From: Pseudomonadota bacterium | Lineage (GTDB): Bacteria > Myxococcota_A > Polyangia > GCA-2747355 | Direction: 5' to 3' | Length of the DNA stretch: 38,124 nt | Assembly: GCA_002747355.1 (NCBI GenBank) | Contig: PDPC01000043.1 | Coordinates: forward strand, 1-38,124 | Part shown: positions 1 through 8,240 of the stretch, piece by piece | Position numbering within the stretch: the stretch's first letter is position 1 | How the letters are laid out: every line of letters starts with the position of its first letter | Program-made: the position numbers and the translations under genes | The notes under the pieces: model-generated | What the model was told of the DNA's origin: nothing | Database searches by the model: none | What the model saw: the letters and a program-made list of their open reading frames with translations, nothing else

Positions 1-1
1 C

Positions 2-1396
2 AATGACCCCCTCGTATCCCAGCTCTTCCCGCAATATGTTCTGTATGGTCATTTGGGACAGAGATGCGGGATATTGCGGGTCACAGCTGTGGTTATACAG
101 ATGGCCAACCATCACCATACCGCAGGGCAGCTGGTCCAGCAGTTCGTCGAGGTCTCCGGTGAGGCGATGGAGATCACGCTCCAGGGCTACAGCTTCTTTG
201 TCAACCGACGCTTGCTGCGGATGGACTTTCAATCCTATCGCAAGGCAGAGCTGGTCAAGCGGCTCTGGAATCGCGTCAGCCTCGGCGGCATGCTCTTTCC
301 CGAGACGATCAGCGTCAACGGGCTGCAGAGCTTCGCCAGCGCCTGGATCGAGGCGATCCACGACCCTGCCGCGCAGGCCACCCTCTACACCCAGAGCTGG
401 GGCGGGATCGTCGTGCGTCGCGCGATGGACGACGGCGGCGAGGGGCCACGAATCAAGACCGAACTCTACATCACCCGCACCTACTGCGCGCTCGTGGTGC
501 TGACGCGACAGACCATTGAGCGCTACCAGCAGCACCGCGCCTTGCCGATCTTGCGGATCAAGCGAACGCTGCAGGTGCTGATCGATCATCTCGAGGGGTA
601 CCGCGGGTTACTGTTGACCTTGGCGCGCAAGCCGGAGTATCGCGGCGACCTGGCAGCGCATCTGGTCAGCACCGGGCTGTTGACGATGGTCTTGGGACGG
701 CGCGCGGGCATCGAGCGGCAGCGGCTCGTGGCGTTAGGGATGGCGGCGCTCTTTCATGATCTGCCCAAGGCGGGGCTCAACGACACCACCCTCAATGGGC
801 TCGAGCAGCCCGAGTCGATGGCTGAGCAAGACGTGACCCGGGTGGGCCAGCATTGGATGCGCCGCATCCACGAGCTGCTCGCGCTCTCTGGGCTGACTGA
901 GGACACGCTGGCGCGGGTCGTGGCGATGTACGAGTCGCAGCTCGAGTTTGGCGCCCCGGGGCTCTACGCCAGTGAAGAGCAGGCGAGCTTTGCGATCGTT
1001 TCACGGCTGATCCGTCTCGTCGACTGCTTCGACACGGCGAGCTGGACACGCGAGGGTAAGCCGCCGATGACGGGGCACGAGGCGATGCGGGCCGTGCTGG
1101 CGCGCGCCGACGGGGACTACTCACCGCTCCTCCGGCTCTTCATCCAGACGTTTGGCATCTATCCCACCGGCTCCGCCGTCCGCTTGCGCTCCGGTGAGCT
1201 CGCGTTGGTCGTCGATCAGAGCGACAGCGGCGACCTGCTGCGTCCCGTGGTCAAGGTGATCGCCGACCGCAAGGGCAAGGCGATCGATGGCCCCACGGCC
1301 GATCTCTCCTCCGATCCCGAGTATGGCGTTCACGGCTCGGTGTTGATCTCCGAGCTCGCCATCAACCCGGTCGCGGCCTTCGCCAAGCTCGACTGA
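2..1396 (+). CDS. HD-GYP-like HD-domain protein, 5' end cut by the window edge
   Basis: The frame is open from base 2 to the TGA at 1394-1396. The ATG at 101 and TTG at 53 are possible starts, but the residues coded upstream of 101 look like a continuous helix, so I treat the gene as entering from the left. The N-terminal half reads as the alpha/beta region that precedes HD domains in many myxobacterial proteins. An HD motif (FHDLPKAG, about 219 residues after the ATG at 101) marks the HD domain. The later stretch DCFDTASW...MTGHEA and the YPTGSAVRL...GELALVV tail match HD-GYP C-termini. The usual HHExxxGxGYP element is replaced by MYES...GAPGLY, so cyclic-di-GMP hydrolysis is doubtful. Best reading: a signalling HD-family protein that may be catalytically altered. 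A repeat copy begins just after the stop. Confidence 0.75.
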   Translation, partial: NDPLVSQLFPQYVLYGHLGQRCGILRVTAVVIQMANHHHTAGQLVQQFVEVSGEAMEITLQGYSFFVNRRLLRMDFQSYRKAELVKRLWNRVSLGGMLFPETISVNGLQSFASAWIEAIHDPAAQATLYTQSWGGIVVRRAMDDGGEGPRIKTELYITRTYCALVVLTRQTIERYQQHRALPILRIKRTLQVLIDHLEGYRGLLLTLARKPEYRGDLAAHLVSTGLLTMVLGRRAGIERQRLVALGMAALFHDLPKAGLNDTTLNGLEQPESMAEQDVTRVGQHWMRRIHELLALSGLTEDTLARVVAMYESQLEFGAPGLYASEEQASFAIVSRLIRLVDCFDTASWTREGKPPMTGHEAMRAVLARADGDYSPLLRLFIQTFGIYPTGSAVRLRSGELALVVDQSDSGDLLRPVVKVIADRKGKAIDGPTADLSSDPEYGVHGSVLISELAINPVAAFAKLD

Positions 1397-1737
1397 CCGA
1401 AGGTCGAGTCGTCTGTACGGGTGCCACCGTGTGGCTCGATTCTTCGCGACGAAATCGACGAGCAGCTCAGCACCCGGCCCGGAGTCTGGAGGGGCTCTTG
1501 TCCCACCTCGCACGCGCAGCTCGTCGTTGGCGGTCAACACCCTGTTATCACGGGGAAAATCTCTTCCAGCGCGACCGCAGGAAGCTCATCTCAGCGCAGG
1601 GTTGGCCTGTCGTTTGATAATCCTTCCGCGATTCCAATGGCTTGGCTTGACGCACCCCGGCCTCGTGGTCAACAACGTTGCTTGCCGCGGTCGCCCAAAG
1701 CGACAACAATCACCTCCTCGGAGTAGCTGCCGCTCGT
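1397..1737. other. Intergenic region without a recognisable gene
   Basis: 341 bp between the HD protein and the antiporter. The first ~100 bp are a divergent copy of the dispersed repeat described separately. The rest has several short open frames, none with a ribosome site or recognisable protein character. A GATAAT at 1616-1621 resembles a -10 box but lacks a fitting -35. Confidence 0.5.
1400..1500 (+). repeat. Dispersed repeat family A, copy A1 (divergent, 3' part)
   Basis: The sequence from about 1430 (GTGTGGCTCGATTCTTCG), through GCAGCTCAGCACCCGGC near 1462-1478, to GGGGCTCTTG at 1491-1500 aligns with the 3' half of copies A3 and A5. It lacks the TTGAGAGC 5' end seen in those copies. 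It starts a few bases downstream of the HD gene's stop codon. Similarity was judged by eye. Confidence 0.6.
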
Positions 1738-3600
1738 ATGGAGCACCAGTCAACGTCTTACCTTCCCCTCTTGCTCGTCACTGGGCTGGCCTTCGTCGTG
1801 CCGCTCCTGGCGCGTCGGGTTCCGCATATCCCGATCGTGGTCGGTGAGATCCTCGCCGGGATCATCATCGGCAAGAGCGGTCTCGACCTGGTGCCGGCGA
1901 ACTTCGCGCTGAAGTTCCTCGCCGAGTTTGGCTTCACGCTGCTGATGTTCCTCTCCGGGTTGGAGGTCGACTTCAACGTGTTGACCAGCCGCGAAGGCGA
2001 GGCGGGTCAGGCGCGCTGGTGGGCTAGACCGATCCCGCTGGCTGTGTTGATGCTGATGCTCACCATCGGCCTGGCCACGGGCGCGTCCTATGGGCTAAAG
2101 AGCGGCGGAATGATCGGCAACCCGCTGCTGATGGGGCTGATCCTCAGCACGACCTCACTCGGCGTGGTCTTGCCCGTGCTGAAAGAGCAGCACCTGCTGG
2201 CGCAGCGTTACGGACAATACCTGCTGGTCGCCGCGACGCTGGCTGACTTCCTCACGCTGCTGCTGCTCACCGCGGTGATCGCGATGTCGAGCAAGGGGCT
2301 CTCTCTCGACCTGCTTTTGGTCTTCGTGCTCCTCGCCGTCTTCGCCTTGGTCGCCCGCGTTGGCAAGCGCTTCGCGAACGTGCCGATCCTCCGCCGCGTC
2401 GTCGACGAGCTCGCCCACGCCACCGCTCAGATTCGCGTCCGCGGGGCCTTCGCGCTAATGGTGGCCCTCGTCGTGCTCTCCGACGCGTTGGGCGTCCAGG
2501 TGATCCTCGGCGCGTTCCTCGCCGGGGCGGTGGTGGGGCTGATGGCTGGCGGCGGCGAGAACGATCTGCGGCTGAAGCTCGACGCGATCGGCTTTGGTTT
2601 CTTCGTGCCGATCTTCTTCATTAACGTCGGCGTCGAGTTCCGCCTCCAGGCGCTGCTGGATTCGCGTAACGCGATGATGCTGGTGCCGATCCTGCTCGTC
2701 ATCGCCTACGTCGTGAAGCTCCTGCCGGGCTTGCTGCTCGCCAGCGCCTTCAAGCTCAAAGATGCGCTGGCCGGTGGCTTCTTGATGTCAGCGCGGCTCT
2801 CGCTGATCATCGCCGCTTCGGCGATCGCGCTCGAGTTGAAGGCGATCGACGAGGCCGTCAACGCCGCCGTGATCCTGATCGCGGTGGTCAGCTGCACCCT
2901 CTCTCCGCTGCTCTTCAACAGACTGCATCCCACAGACAGAGGGGGTGACGGTCGCCAGGGCGTGATCATCTTCGGTACCAACCAGCTCTCTCAGCTGCTC
3001 GTGCAGCGGCTACACAAGAGTCACCTTGAGCTGACCGTGATCGGTCACGACCAGCGCGTGCTCCGCGGCATGAAACGCAAGGACGTGCGGGTGGTCTTCG
3101 GCAAGCCCGAAGCGCGCGAGACCCTCGCCGCCGCTGGCGCCGACCGGGCCGCCGCCTTGGTGGTGCTCTGTGAGAACGAGAAGCAGTCCTCGAAGGTCTG
3201 CGCGATGGGGCGGAGCGAGTTCGATGTGCCGCTCGTCGTCGCTCAGGCTGGGCGTCTCGGTCAGGCCGACCGGCTGCGCGCCATCGGCGTCCGCGTCGTC
3301 CAGCCCTCCATCGCCCTGGCTGTCGCGATCGAGGGGGCGCTTCGCTTCCCCACCGCCTTCGACGTGCTCGTCGACCAGGACGACGACGTCGAGGTTGGCG
3401 AGGCTGTGCTGGGCCACAACCGCTATCACGGCTCACCGCTGAATCGCTTGCGGCTTCCGGGCAACGCGCTGATCCTCGGGATCCAGCGCGAAGGTGCGGT
3501 GATGGTGCCCCATGGCGACACGGTGCTCGCGGCTGGCGATCACATCGCCCTGATCGGCAGCCCCGACGCCGTGGCAGAGGCGATCGCCACCCTGAGCTGA
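1738..3600 (+). CDS. CPA2-type cation/proton antiporter with RCK domain (KefB-like)
   Basis: A 620-residue inner-membrane protein. Residues ~5-385 form a run of about a dozen hydrophobic segments of the Na_H_Exchanger family, with the family pattern around FLSGLEVDF and FFINVGVEF. Residues ~395-510 are a TrkA-N/RCK Rossmann domain (VIIFGTNQLSQLLVQRL) and ~535-620 a TrkA-C domain. This is the KefB/KefC architecture: potassium or sodium exchanged for protons, gated by a cytosolic ligand-binding domain. The Rossmann glycine motif is poor (GTNQLS rather than GxGxxG), so nucleotide control may differ. I chose the ATG at 1738, with GGAG about 14 bases upstream, over the TTG at 1678 because the membrane segment begins right after it. 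No KefF/KefG partner is adjacent. Confidence 0.88.
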   Translation: MEHQSTSYLPLLLVTGLAFVVPLLARRVPHIPIVVGEILAGIIIGKSGLDLVPANFALKFLAEFGFTLLMFLSGLEVDFNVLTSREGEAGQARWWARPIPLAVLMLMLTIGLATGASYGLKSGGMIGNPLLMGLILSTTSLGVVLPVLKEQHLLAQRYGQYLLVAATLADFLTLLLLTAVIAMSSKGLSLDLLLVFVLLAVFALVARVGKRFANVPILRRVVDELAHATAQIRVRGAFALMVALVVLSDALGVQVILGAFLAGAVVGLMAGGGENDLRLKLDAIGFGFFVPIFFINVGVEFRLQALLDSRNAMMLVPILLVIAYVVKLLPGLLLASAFKLKDALAGGFLMSARLSLIIAASAIALELKAIDEAVNAAVILIAVVSCTLSPLLFNRLHPTDRGGDGRQGVIIFGTNQLSQLLVQRLHKSHLELTVIGHDQRVLRGMKRKDVRVVFGKPEARETLAAAGADRAAALVVLCENEKQSSKVCAMGRSEFDVPLVVAQAGRLGQADRLRAIGVRVVQPSIALAVAIEGALRFPTAFDVLVDQDDDVEVGEAVLGHNRYHGSPLNRLRLPGNALILGIQREGAVMVPHGDTVLAAGDHIALIGSPDAVAEAIATLS

Positions 3601-3737
3601 TTCGCGAGAACGGGCATGAGTTCAAAGGGAAGGGCTTCGCGATCGCCGGCTTGACCCTTCGCTTGTTCATCTCCGCGGCCTGTCTCGTCTTTAGCCCGCG
3701 TAAACACGCATTAGCGAATTCGCCAAGCGTAAACTAA
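3597..3737 (+). pseudogene. Possible DUF4190-like C-terminal gene remnant
   Basis: Starting inside the antiporter stop region, one frame reads LIRENGHEFKGKGFAIAGLT followed by a hydrophobic stretch, to a TAA at 3735-3737. The pattern I-R-x-x-G-x-x-x-x-G-K-G-x-A-I-A-G-L is typical of DUF4190-type small membrane proteins, where it sits just before a transmembrane helix. There is no start codon or upstream gene body in this frame, so if real it is a relic. It is recognised only by eye and could be chance. Confidence 0.3.
3698..3734. promoter_or_regulatory. Palindrome flanked by direct repeats, possible operator
   Basis: GCGTAAAC occurs at 3698-3705 and again at 3727-3734. Between them is the perfect palindrome GCGAATTCGC at 3714-3723, extendable to TTAGCGAATTCGCCAA (3711-3726) with one mismatched pair. 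It lies about 105 bp upstream of the lipoprotein start at 3839. The symmetric arrangement resembles a binding site for a dimeric regulator, but none is encoded nearby. Confidence 0.3.
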
Positions 3738-3838
3738 TGGATACGCCTTGTCCGGCTCTCCCATAGCATGCGATCCTTTGATCACGGGACGTTGAGCGCC
3801 CGGCGCTTCTGGTGTGGACGTTGCATTTGGAACACCCT

Positions 3839-4528
3839 ATGGCGATGCCGAGTCCTTGGCTGCTTCGAGCGGTGTCCGCGCTCACGCTCTGCGTGACGGT
3901 CTCCTGTGGCGACCACACCAGCGTCCCTCAGCCTGTGCCTGTCCCGAAGCCCTTCGCGATCAAAAAAAGCGAACCCGAGCTCACACAGACCAAGACGCTG
4001 ATGGTGGGCTTGCCGGGAGCTGTCGCAGGTGTGGGGGAGATCGCGTTTCGTGACCGAAGGACCAACACCCAAGAGAGAGGCCCGGCCACCAACGCGGGGA
4101 CGTTCTCTGTGCTGCTCTCGATTGACACAGGCGACCTCGAAGCGCGCTACCTGAACCCGCAAGGTGAGGCGAGCGCCTGGGTCTCCTTAGCCTTGCGCCA
4201 AGACGGCATCCGGCCGCGCCTCTCGCCGGCGAACTGGGACCGGCTGCCGATCTCGCCGCCAAACTCGCAGGGCAACGTCACCGTAACCAACGTCGATCCC
4301 GAGACCACCGACCTGATGATCACCGCGACCCCGAAGAGCGAGGTGGTCGTCTCCAACACCGTCACCGGCGAGCTGGCGATCGGCCGCACCGACAGCCGTG
4401 GCGCCTTCACGCTGGTCCTGCCCGCCGCGACGGGAGACGTGATCGGCATCCTGCTGCTGCAGGGCGAGAGCGGCCTCGAGGCCGTCAGCAATTACCTGAC
4501 CTACCCGGTTCCGCCGTCCACGCCGTAG
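3839..4528 (+). CDS. Small lipoprotein with two related Ig/CarboxypepD_reg-like repeats
   Basis: A 229-residue protein starting MAMPSPWLL, with a hydrophobic signal and a lipobox-like VTVSC (Cys23), followed by a Pro/Val-rich linker; likely anchored to the outer membrane. Two segments, ~residues 45-115 and ~145-215, share a similar layout: a short beta-rich stretch, a sequence like T(N/D)xxG(T/A)F(S/T)(V/L)xL, then GD and an aliphatic strand. They look like tandem small beta-sandwich domains. No catalytic motif is visible. The start at 3839 is preferred over the TTG at 3812 because it leaves a standard lipoprotein signal; the ribosome site is weak. It converges on the S9 peptidase gene with a 28-bp gap. 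Function unknown. Confidence 0.65.
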   Translation: MAMPSPWLLRAVSALTLCVTVSCGDHTSVPQPVPVPKPFAIKKSEPELTQTKTLMVGLPGAVAGVGEIAFRDRRTNTQERGPATNAGTFSVLLSIDTGDLEARYLNPQGEASAWVSLALRQDGIRPRLSPANWDRLPISPPNSQGNVTVTNVDPETTDLMITATPKSEVVVSNTVTGELAIGRTDSRGAFTLVLPAATGDVIGILLLQGESGLEAVSNYLTYPVPPSTP

Positions 4529-4556
4529 CGTCGGACGAAGTGAGGTCGCGTTCGAG

Positions 4557-6821
4557 CTAGCGCTTCGACTCGAGCCAGCGCATCAGCCAGGTCAACACCT
4601 CATGGTACCAGACCTCGCTGTTCGAGGGGCGCTGGACCCAATGACCCTCGTCGGGGAAGTGTAGATAGCGCGAGGGGACGCCCATCACCTGCAGCGCCGT
4701 GAACAACCCGAGGCCCTCGGAGACCGGGCAGCGGAAGTCTTGCTCGCCTTGCACCACCAGCGTGGGTGTCTTGAAGTTTTTCACGTAGAGGTGCGGGCTA
4801 GCCTTGCGATAACTGTCGCCTGTGATGGGCAGCGCGCCGTGCTCATGCTCGTCGAACCACAGCTCCTCGGTGGTGTAGGCCATGGTCTCAGCGTTGAAGA
4901 CGCCGTCGTGGCTGACCAGGGCGCGGAAGCGGTCGGTCTGACCGAGGATCCAGTTGACCATGAAGCCGCCGAAGCTCGCGCCGGCCGCCCCGACGCGCGC
5001 GCCGTCGATGAAGCGATAGCGCGAGCAGAGATGCTCGACACCGCGCATCAGATCCTCGTAGACCCGCCCGGTCCAGTCGCCCGAGATCTGCTCTTTGAAG
5101 CGCTGGCCGTAGCCTGTGGATCCTCGCGGGTTGAGCAGCGCTACGCAGGCGCCACGGGAGGCGAAGAGCTGGGCGTTCCAGCGGTAGTGGAAGTTGTCGC
5201 CGAACGCGCCCTGGGGGCCGCCGTGGATCAGCACGATCAGCGGATAGCGACGCCGCGCCGTGAAGCCCGGTGGTTTGACCAGGAAGCCGTGCACTGGCGT
5301 CTCGTCGGCGCCGGCGAACCACAGCTCTTCGGCGTCCTCGAGCGCGACTCCAGCGAGGACCTCGCGCTGCCGTGTCAGCTGTGTGGCCTCGCAGCCTGCG
5401 TCGACGGCCAGGGCCTGCTGAGCCTCGTCGGCGACGCCGCGGCGTAGCTGGGGGGCGATGCCGTTGGCCGACGGCGTGAGGAGGAAGAGGTCGGGGGGGG
5501 CGGTCGTCGCTTGTCGCGTCGCGAGCAGCCGTCCGTCGGCTAGCGGGCGCAGGGCGCCGTTGGTCGTGCCGCGGGTCAGCTGGCGAACCCGGCCGCGCTC
5601 GAGCTCGAGGCGATAGACGCTGTGGTGGCCTAGGTCATCAGCCGAGAAGAGCAACGCTGGTGTGCGCCCCGAGGCGTCGGCGGGCGCCAGCTCGAAGGTC
5701 GCCGGGTTGCGGTCGAAGCGCTCGAGGTAGACCACCGTCTCGCCGCTCTCGCGGTCGTAGACCTTGAGCCGGTTGCGGTCCGCCTCGTAGCCCGGCTTCT
5801 CCATGCCGAGATAAAACAGCAGCTTGCCGTCGGCGCTGTAGCGCGGCCGGCAGTCGCAGGCCTCGGTGATCGAGACACATCTTGGAGCCCCCTTGGGGCG
5901 CAGCCCCGCGAGCGGCTGGACGAAGATGCAGTTGTTGGTCGAGCGGGCCACGACCTCGTCGGGGTTGGCGACGAAGGCGAGCTCCTTGCCATCGGGCGAG
6001 AAGTCGAAGTCGCGGTCCGAGCCGAGGGAGATCGGCGGCGCGTCCCAGTCGCCGGGCGTGAGGTCGCGCAGCTCACCGCTCGCGGCGTCGACGACGAAGA
6101 TGTGCTTACGCCGGCGATCGCGCCAGCTGTCCCAATGACGAAAGAGCAGGGCGTCGGCGACCTTGGCGCTCGACTTGGCGTTGATCAGCCCGTAGACCTC
6201 TCCGGTGGGAGGCGCTTGCTCGGGACCTGCGTCCTCGGCGCTGGCGCCCTTACGCTTCCCCTTGGCCGTCTTTGGCGCATACTCATCGGAGACGATGACC
6301 TCTCGCGCGAAGGCTAGCCGCTGACCGTCCGGCGCCCAGACGGGGCTCTCGACGCCGCCGACACCAGCGGTGAGCCTCCGCGCCTCGCCGCCGGCGAGCG
6401 GCAGCAGCCATAGCTGCGGGCCATGGTCGTCGCGCTTGCTGACGATCGCCAGCGTCTGCCCATCAGGCGAGAAGGCCGGGCTGTGGTGTTCACCTGGCCC
6501 GGGGGTCAGCTCACAGTCATCGCCGCTCGCGAGGTCGATCAGGCGCACGGTGGCGTGAAAGCGATCCTCGGCGGCGACGAAGCGACGCAGCACGTAGGCC
6601 ACCTGTTGGCCGTCGGGCGAGACCGCGGGCTGCGAGATGCGGCCGATGGCCAGCAGGTCGGAGAACGCCAGCGGCCGCCCAGCCTTGGCCTTCGTCTTGG
6701 TGCCCTTGGGTTGTTTTGCTCGAGGCTGCTTGGGCTGCTTGGACTGCTTGGGCTGCTTGGGCTGCTTGGGCTGCTTGGGCTGCTTGGGCTGCTTGGACTG
6801 CTTGGACTGTTTGCGCGCCAT
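4557..6821 (-). CDS. S9-family (prolyl oligopeptidase / acylaminoacyl peptidase) serine peptidase
   Basis: A 754-residue protein. Residues ~50-480 contain repeated beta-propeller blades of the TolB/WD40-like kind (patterns such as SPDGQ and ADGK). Residues ~510-754 are the alpha/beta-hydrolase domain: GASFGG nucleophile (Ser616), Asp695 in QGEQDFR and His727 in DEGHWV, the ordered S9 triad. It likely cleaves short peptides or removes N-terminal acyl-amino acids in the cytoplasm, since there is no signal peptide. The ATG at 6819-6821 is supported by GGAGGT six bases upstream. Unusual: residues 4-33 are ten KQP/KQS repeats followed by a Lys-rich stretch, giving a long cationic tail not normal for the family. 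Confidence 0.9.
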   Translation of the reverse strand: MARKQSKQSKQPKQPKQPKQPKQPKQSKQPKQPRAKQPKGTKTKAKAGRPLAFSDLLAIGRISQPAVSPDGQQVAYVLRRFVAAEDRFHATVRLIDLASGDDCELTPGPGEHHSPAFSPDGQTLAIVSKRDDHGPQLWLLPLAGGEARRLTAGVGGVESPVWAPDGQRLAFAREVIVSDEYAPKTAKGKRKGASAEDAGPEQAPPTGEVYGLINAKSSAKVADALLFRHWDSWRDRRRKHIFVVDAASGELRDLTPGDWDAPPISLGSDRDFDFSPDGKELAFVANPDEVVARSTNNCIFVQPLAGLRPKGAPRCVSITEACDCRPRYSADGKLLFYLGMEKPGYEADRNRLKVYDRESGETVVYLERFDRNPATFELAPADASGRTPALLFSADDLGHHSVYRLELERGRVRQLTRGTTNGALRPLADGRLLATRQATTAPPDLFLLTPSANGIAPQLRRGVADEAQQALAVDAGCEATQLTRQREVLAGVALEDAEELWFAGADETPVHGFLVKPPGFTARRRYPLIVLIHGGPQGAFGDNFHYRWNAQLFASRGACVALLNPRGSTGYGQRFKEQISGDWTGRVYEDLMRGVEHLCSRYRFIDGARVGAAGASFGGFMVNWILGQTDRFRALVSHDGVFNAETMAYTTEELWFDEHEHGALPITGDSYRKASPHLYVKNFKTPTLVVQGEQDFRCPVSEGLGLFTALQVMGVPSRYLHFPDEGHWVQRPSNSEVWYHEVLTWLMRWLESKR
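6724..6813 (-). repeat. Ten-copy 9-bp tandem repeat coding KQP/KQS
   Basis: On the plus strand the unit is GGCTGCTTG or GACTGCTTG, ten times without a break; the outermost unit (6805-6813) is GACTGTTTG. It encodes the (KQP/KQS)10 N-terminal tail of the S9 peptidase. A 9-bp period allows length change without frameshift. Confidence 0.95.
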
Positions 6822-6925
6822 CTGACCTCCCGAAGGCTCAGATGGTGCCTCGCAAAGCCGTCTCGGGCAATCCCTGCGGTGGGAAGGCGGAGCGCCGGTG
6901 TTGCCAATCTCGGGCTTCGTCGACG

Positions 6926-8113
6926 TCAGCGGGTCGCATGGGCGAGGGACTCGCGCAGGAGCCCCGCGGCCTCGGGCCAGGAGAGCACGCCCTCGGAGCT
7001 CGAGACCTCCGCTGGGTGGTCGTCCGCTTCCAGCGCCTGCTCCAGCGCCGCGGCGAGGCCCTCGACGTCACGAGGACGGACGAGCAGGCCCTGCACATCC
7101 GAATAGACCAGCTCCGGGATACCACCGACGTTCGTCGCCACGATCCGCCGGCCGCAGGCCAGGGCCTCCAAGATCACGTTTGGCGTGCCCTCGGCGTAGC
7201 TCGGCAGCGTCAGCACGTCACAAGCCGCTAGCCAGGTCGACACCAGGTCGATCGGCTGCTGGCCCGGTAGCAGCACGCGATCTCCGAAACCCTGCACACG
7301 CTCGGCGACGGCGCCGCGGGTCTCGTCGGCGCCGACGAGCGCCACGCGCCAGTCGGGGTGTCGGGGCGCGAGCTTGGCGAAGGCGTCGCAGAGCTCGAAG
7401 ATGCCCTTGGCTCGGTCGAGGCGACCGAGGAAGAGGGCGAGCTTGCCGTCCTCGGGCAGCCCGAGCTGCCGTCGCGCCTCGCGGCGGTCGCGTGGGGAGA
7501 AGATCTCGCGGTTGACCCCCGTCGGGATCACGTCGATGCGGTCCCGGGCGACGCCGAGGGCGGCGCAGGCGTGACCGAGCTGGTTGCTCACGGCGACCAC
7601 CCGGGTGGCGCGTGGCAAGGCGAGCTTCAGGTTGAAGCGCGCGGCGGGCATCTCCGCCACGACGTTCATGTCGCTGCCGATCACCTGGACGACGACCGGC
7701 ACGCCAAGCAGCTTGCCGAGCGCCACCGCGGCGGCGCCGTCGGGGTAGGCCCAGGTCGAGAGGATCACATCGAAGCGGCCACGGCGACGCAGCACCGAAG
7801 GCAGGAGCGACGCCGCGTAGAGCGCCGCCGAGAAGGGGACACCGACCTTCGGCACCTGGAGAAAACGGGGGTGAGAGACGGAGAGCCCGTCGATTGTCTC
7901 CCGCCGCGGCGCGGCGGCGATGCGCCCCGCGTAGCTGTAGCGAGCGAAGGCGCGCAGCCCGGGAAACCAGGGGATCGTGGCGAGCACTTCGACCTCGGTG
8001 TCTGGGGCGTTCGCGAGCGCCGCGTACTGCTGGCGGATGTGTGGCTCGTCGAGCGGAACCGCTGCGTTGGGGAAGACTTTGGTGATGGCGAGCACGCGCA
8101 TGGGGTGATACAT
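6926..8113 (-). CDS. Glycosyltransferase family 4 (GT-B fold), EPS region
   Basis: A 395-residue cytosolic or membrane-associated glycosyltransferase. The N-terminal Rossmann half begins MRVLAITKVFPN, and the C-terminal half has FLGRLDRAKG and EGTPNVILEALA, the E-x7-E nucleotide-sugar motif of GT4 enzymes, followed by NVGGIPELV. It should transfer a sugar from an NDP donor to a lipid-linked or growing saccharide; donor and acceptor cannot be told. The ATG at 8111-8113 has AAGG at 8122-8125 upstream; the ATG at 8099-8101 is an alternative four codons in. It is divergent from the plus-strand EPS operon and lies 104 bp upstream of the S9 peptidase, so the two may be cotranscribed. Confidence 0.9.
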   Translation of the reverse strand: MYHPMRVLAITKVFPNAAVPLDEPHIRQQYAALANAPDTEVEVLATIPWFPGLRAFARYSYAGRIAAAPRRETIDGLSVSHPRFLQVPKVGVPFSAALYAASLLPSVLRRRGRFDVILSTWAYPDGAAAVALGKLLGVPVVVQVIGSDMNVVAEMPAARFNLKLALPRATRVVAVSNQLGHACAALGVARDRIDVIPTGVNREIFSPRDRREARRQLGLPEDGKLALFLGRLDRAKGIFELCDAFAKLAPRHPDWRVALVGADETRGAVAERVQGFGDRVLLPGQQPIDLVSTWLAACDVLTLPSYAEGTPNVILEALACGRRIVATNVGGIPELVYSDVQGLLVRPRDVEGLAAALEQALEADDHPAEVSSSEGVLSWPEAAGLLRESLAHATR

Positions 8114-8134
8114 TCCGATCGCCTTTTTTCGGGT

Positions 8135-8164
8135 AATGTAGCGGCTAAAACCCTTTCAGGTCAA
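8135..8164 (-). promoter_or_regulatory. Candidate sigma-70 promoter for the GT4 gene
   Basis: On the minus strand TTGACC (8159-8164) is followed after 18 bp by TACATT (8135-8140). Transcription would begin near 8128 and leave a ~15-nt leader that includes the AAGG ribosome site. Confidence 0.4.
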
Positions 8165-8198
8165 CGGCTTGTGCCGCGACCGAGGTTTTGACAACAAC

Positions 8199-8234
8199 GC
8201 ACCCGAACACGCACCCGAACACGCACCCGAACAC
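8199..8234 (+). repeat. Three perfect 12-bp tandem repeats upstream of the polymerase gene
   Basis: GCACCCGAACAC repeated three times exactly. It lies a few bases downstream of a perfect TTGACA (8188-8193) and just before the ATG at 8241. It keeps an upstream frame open (Ala-Pro-Glu-His repeats) if the TTG at 8169 were used, but no ribosome site supports that start. Confidence 0.9.
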
Positions 8235-8240
8235 GACGAT

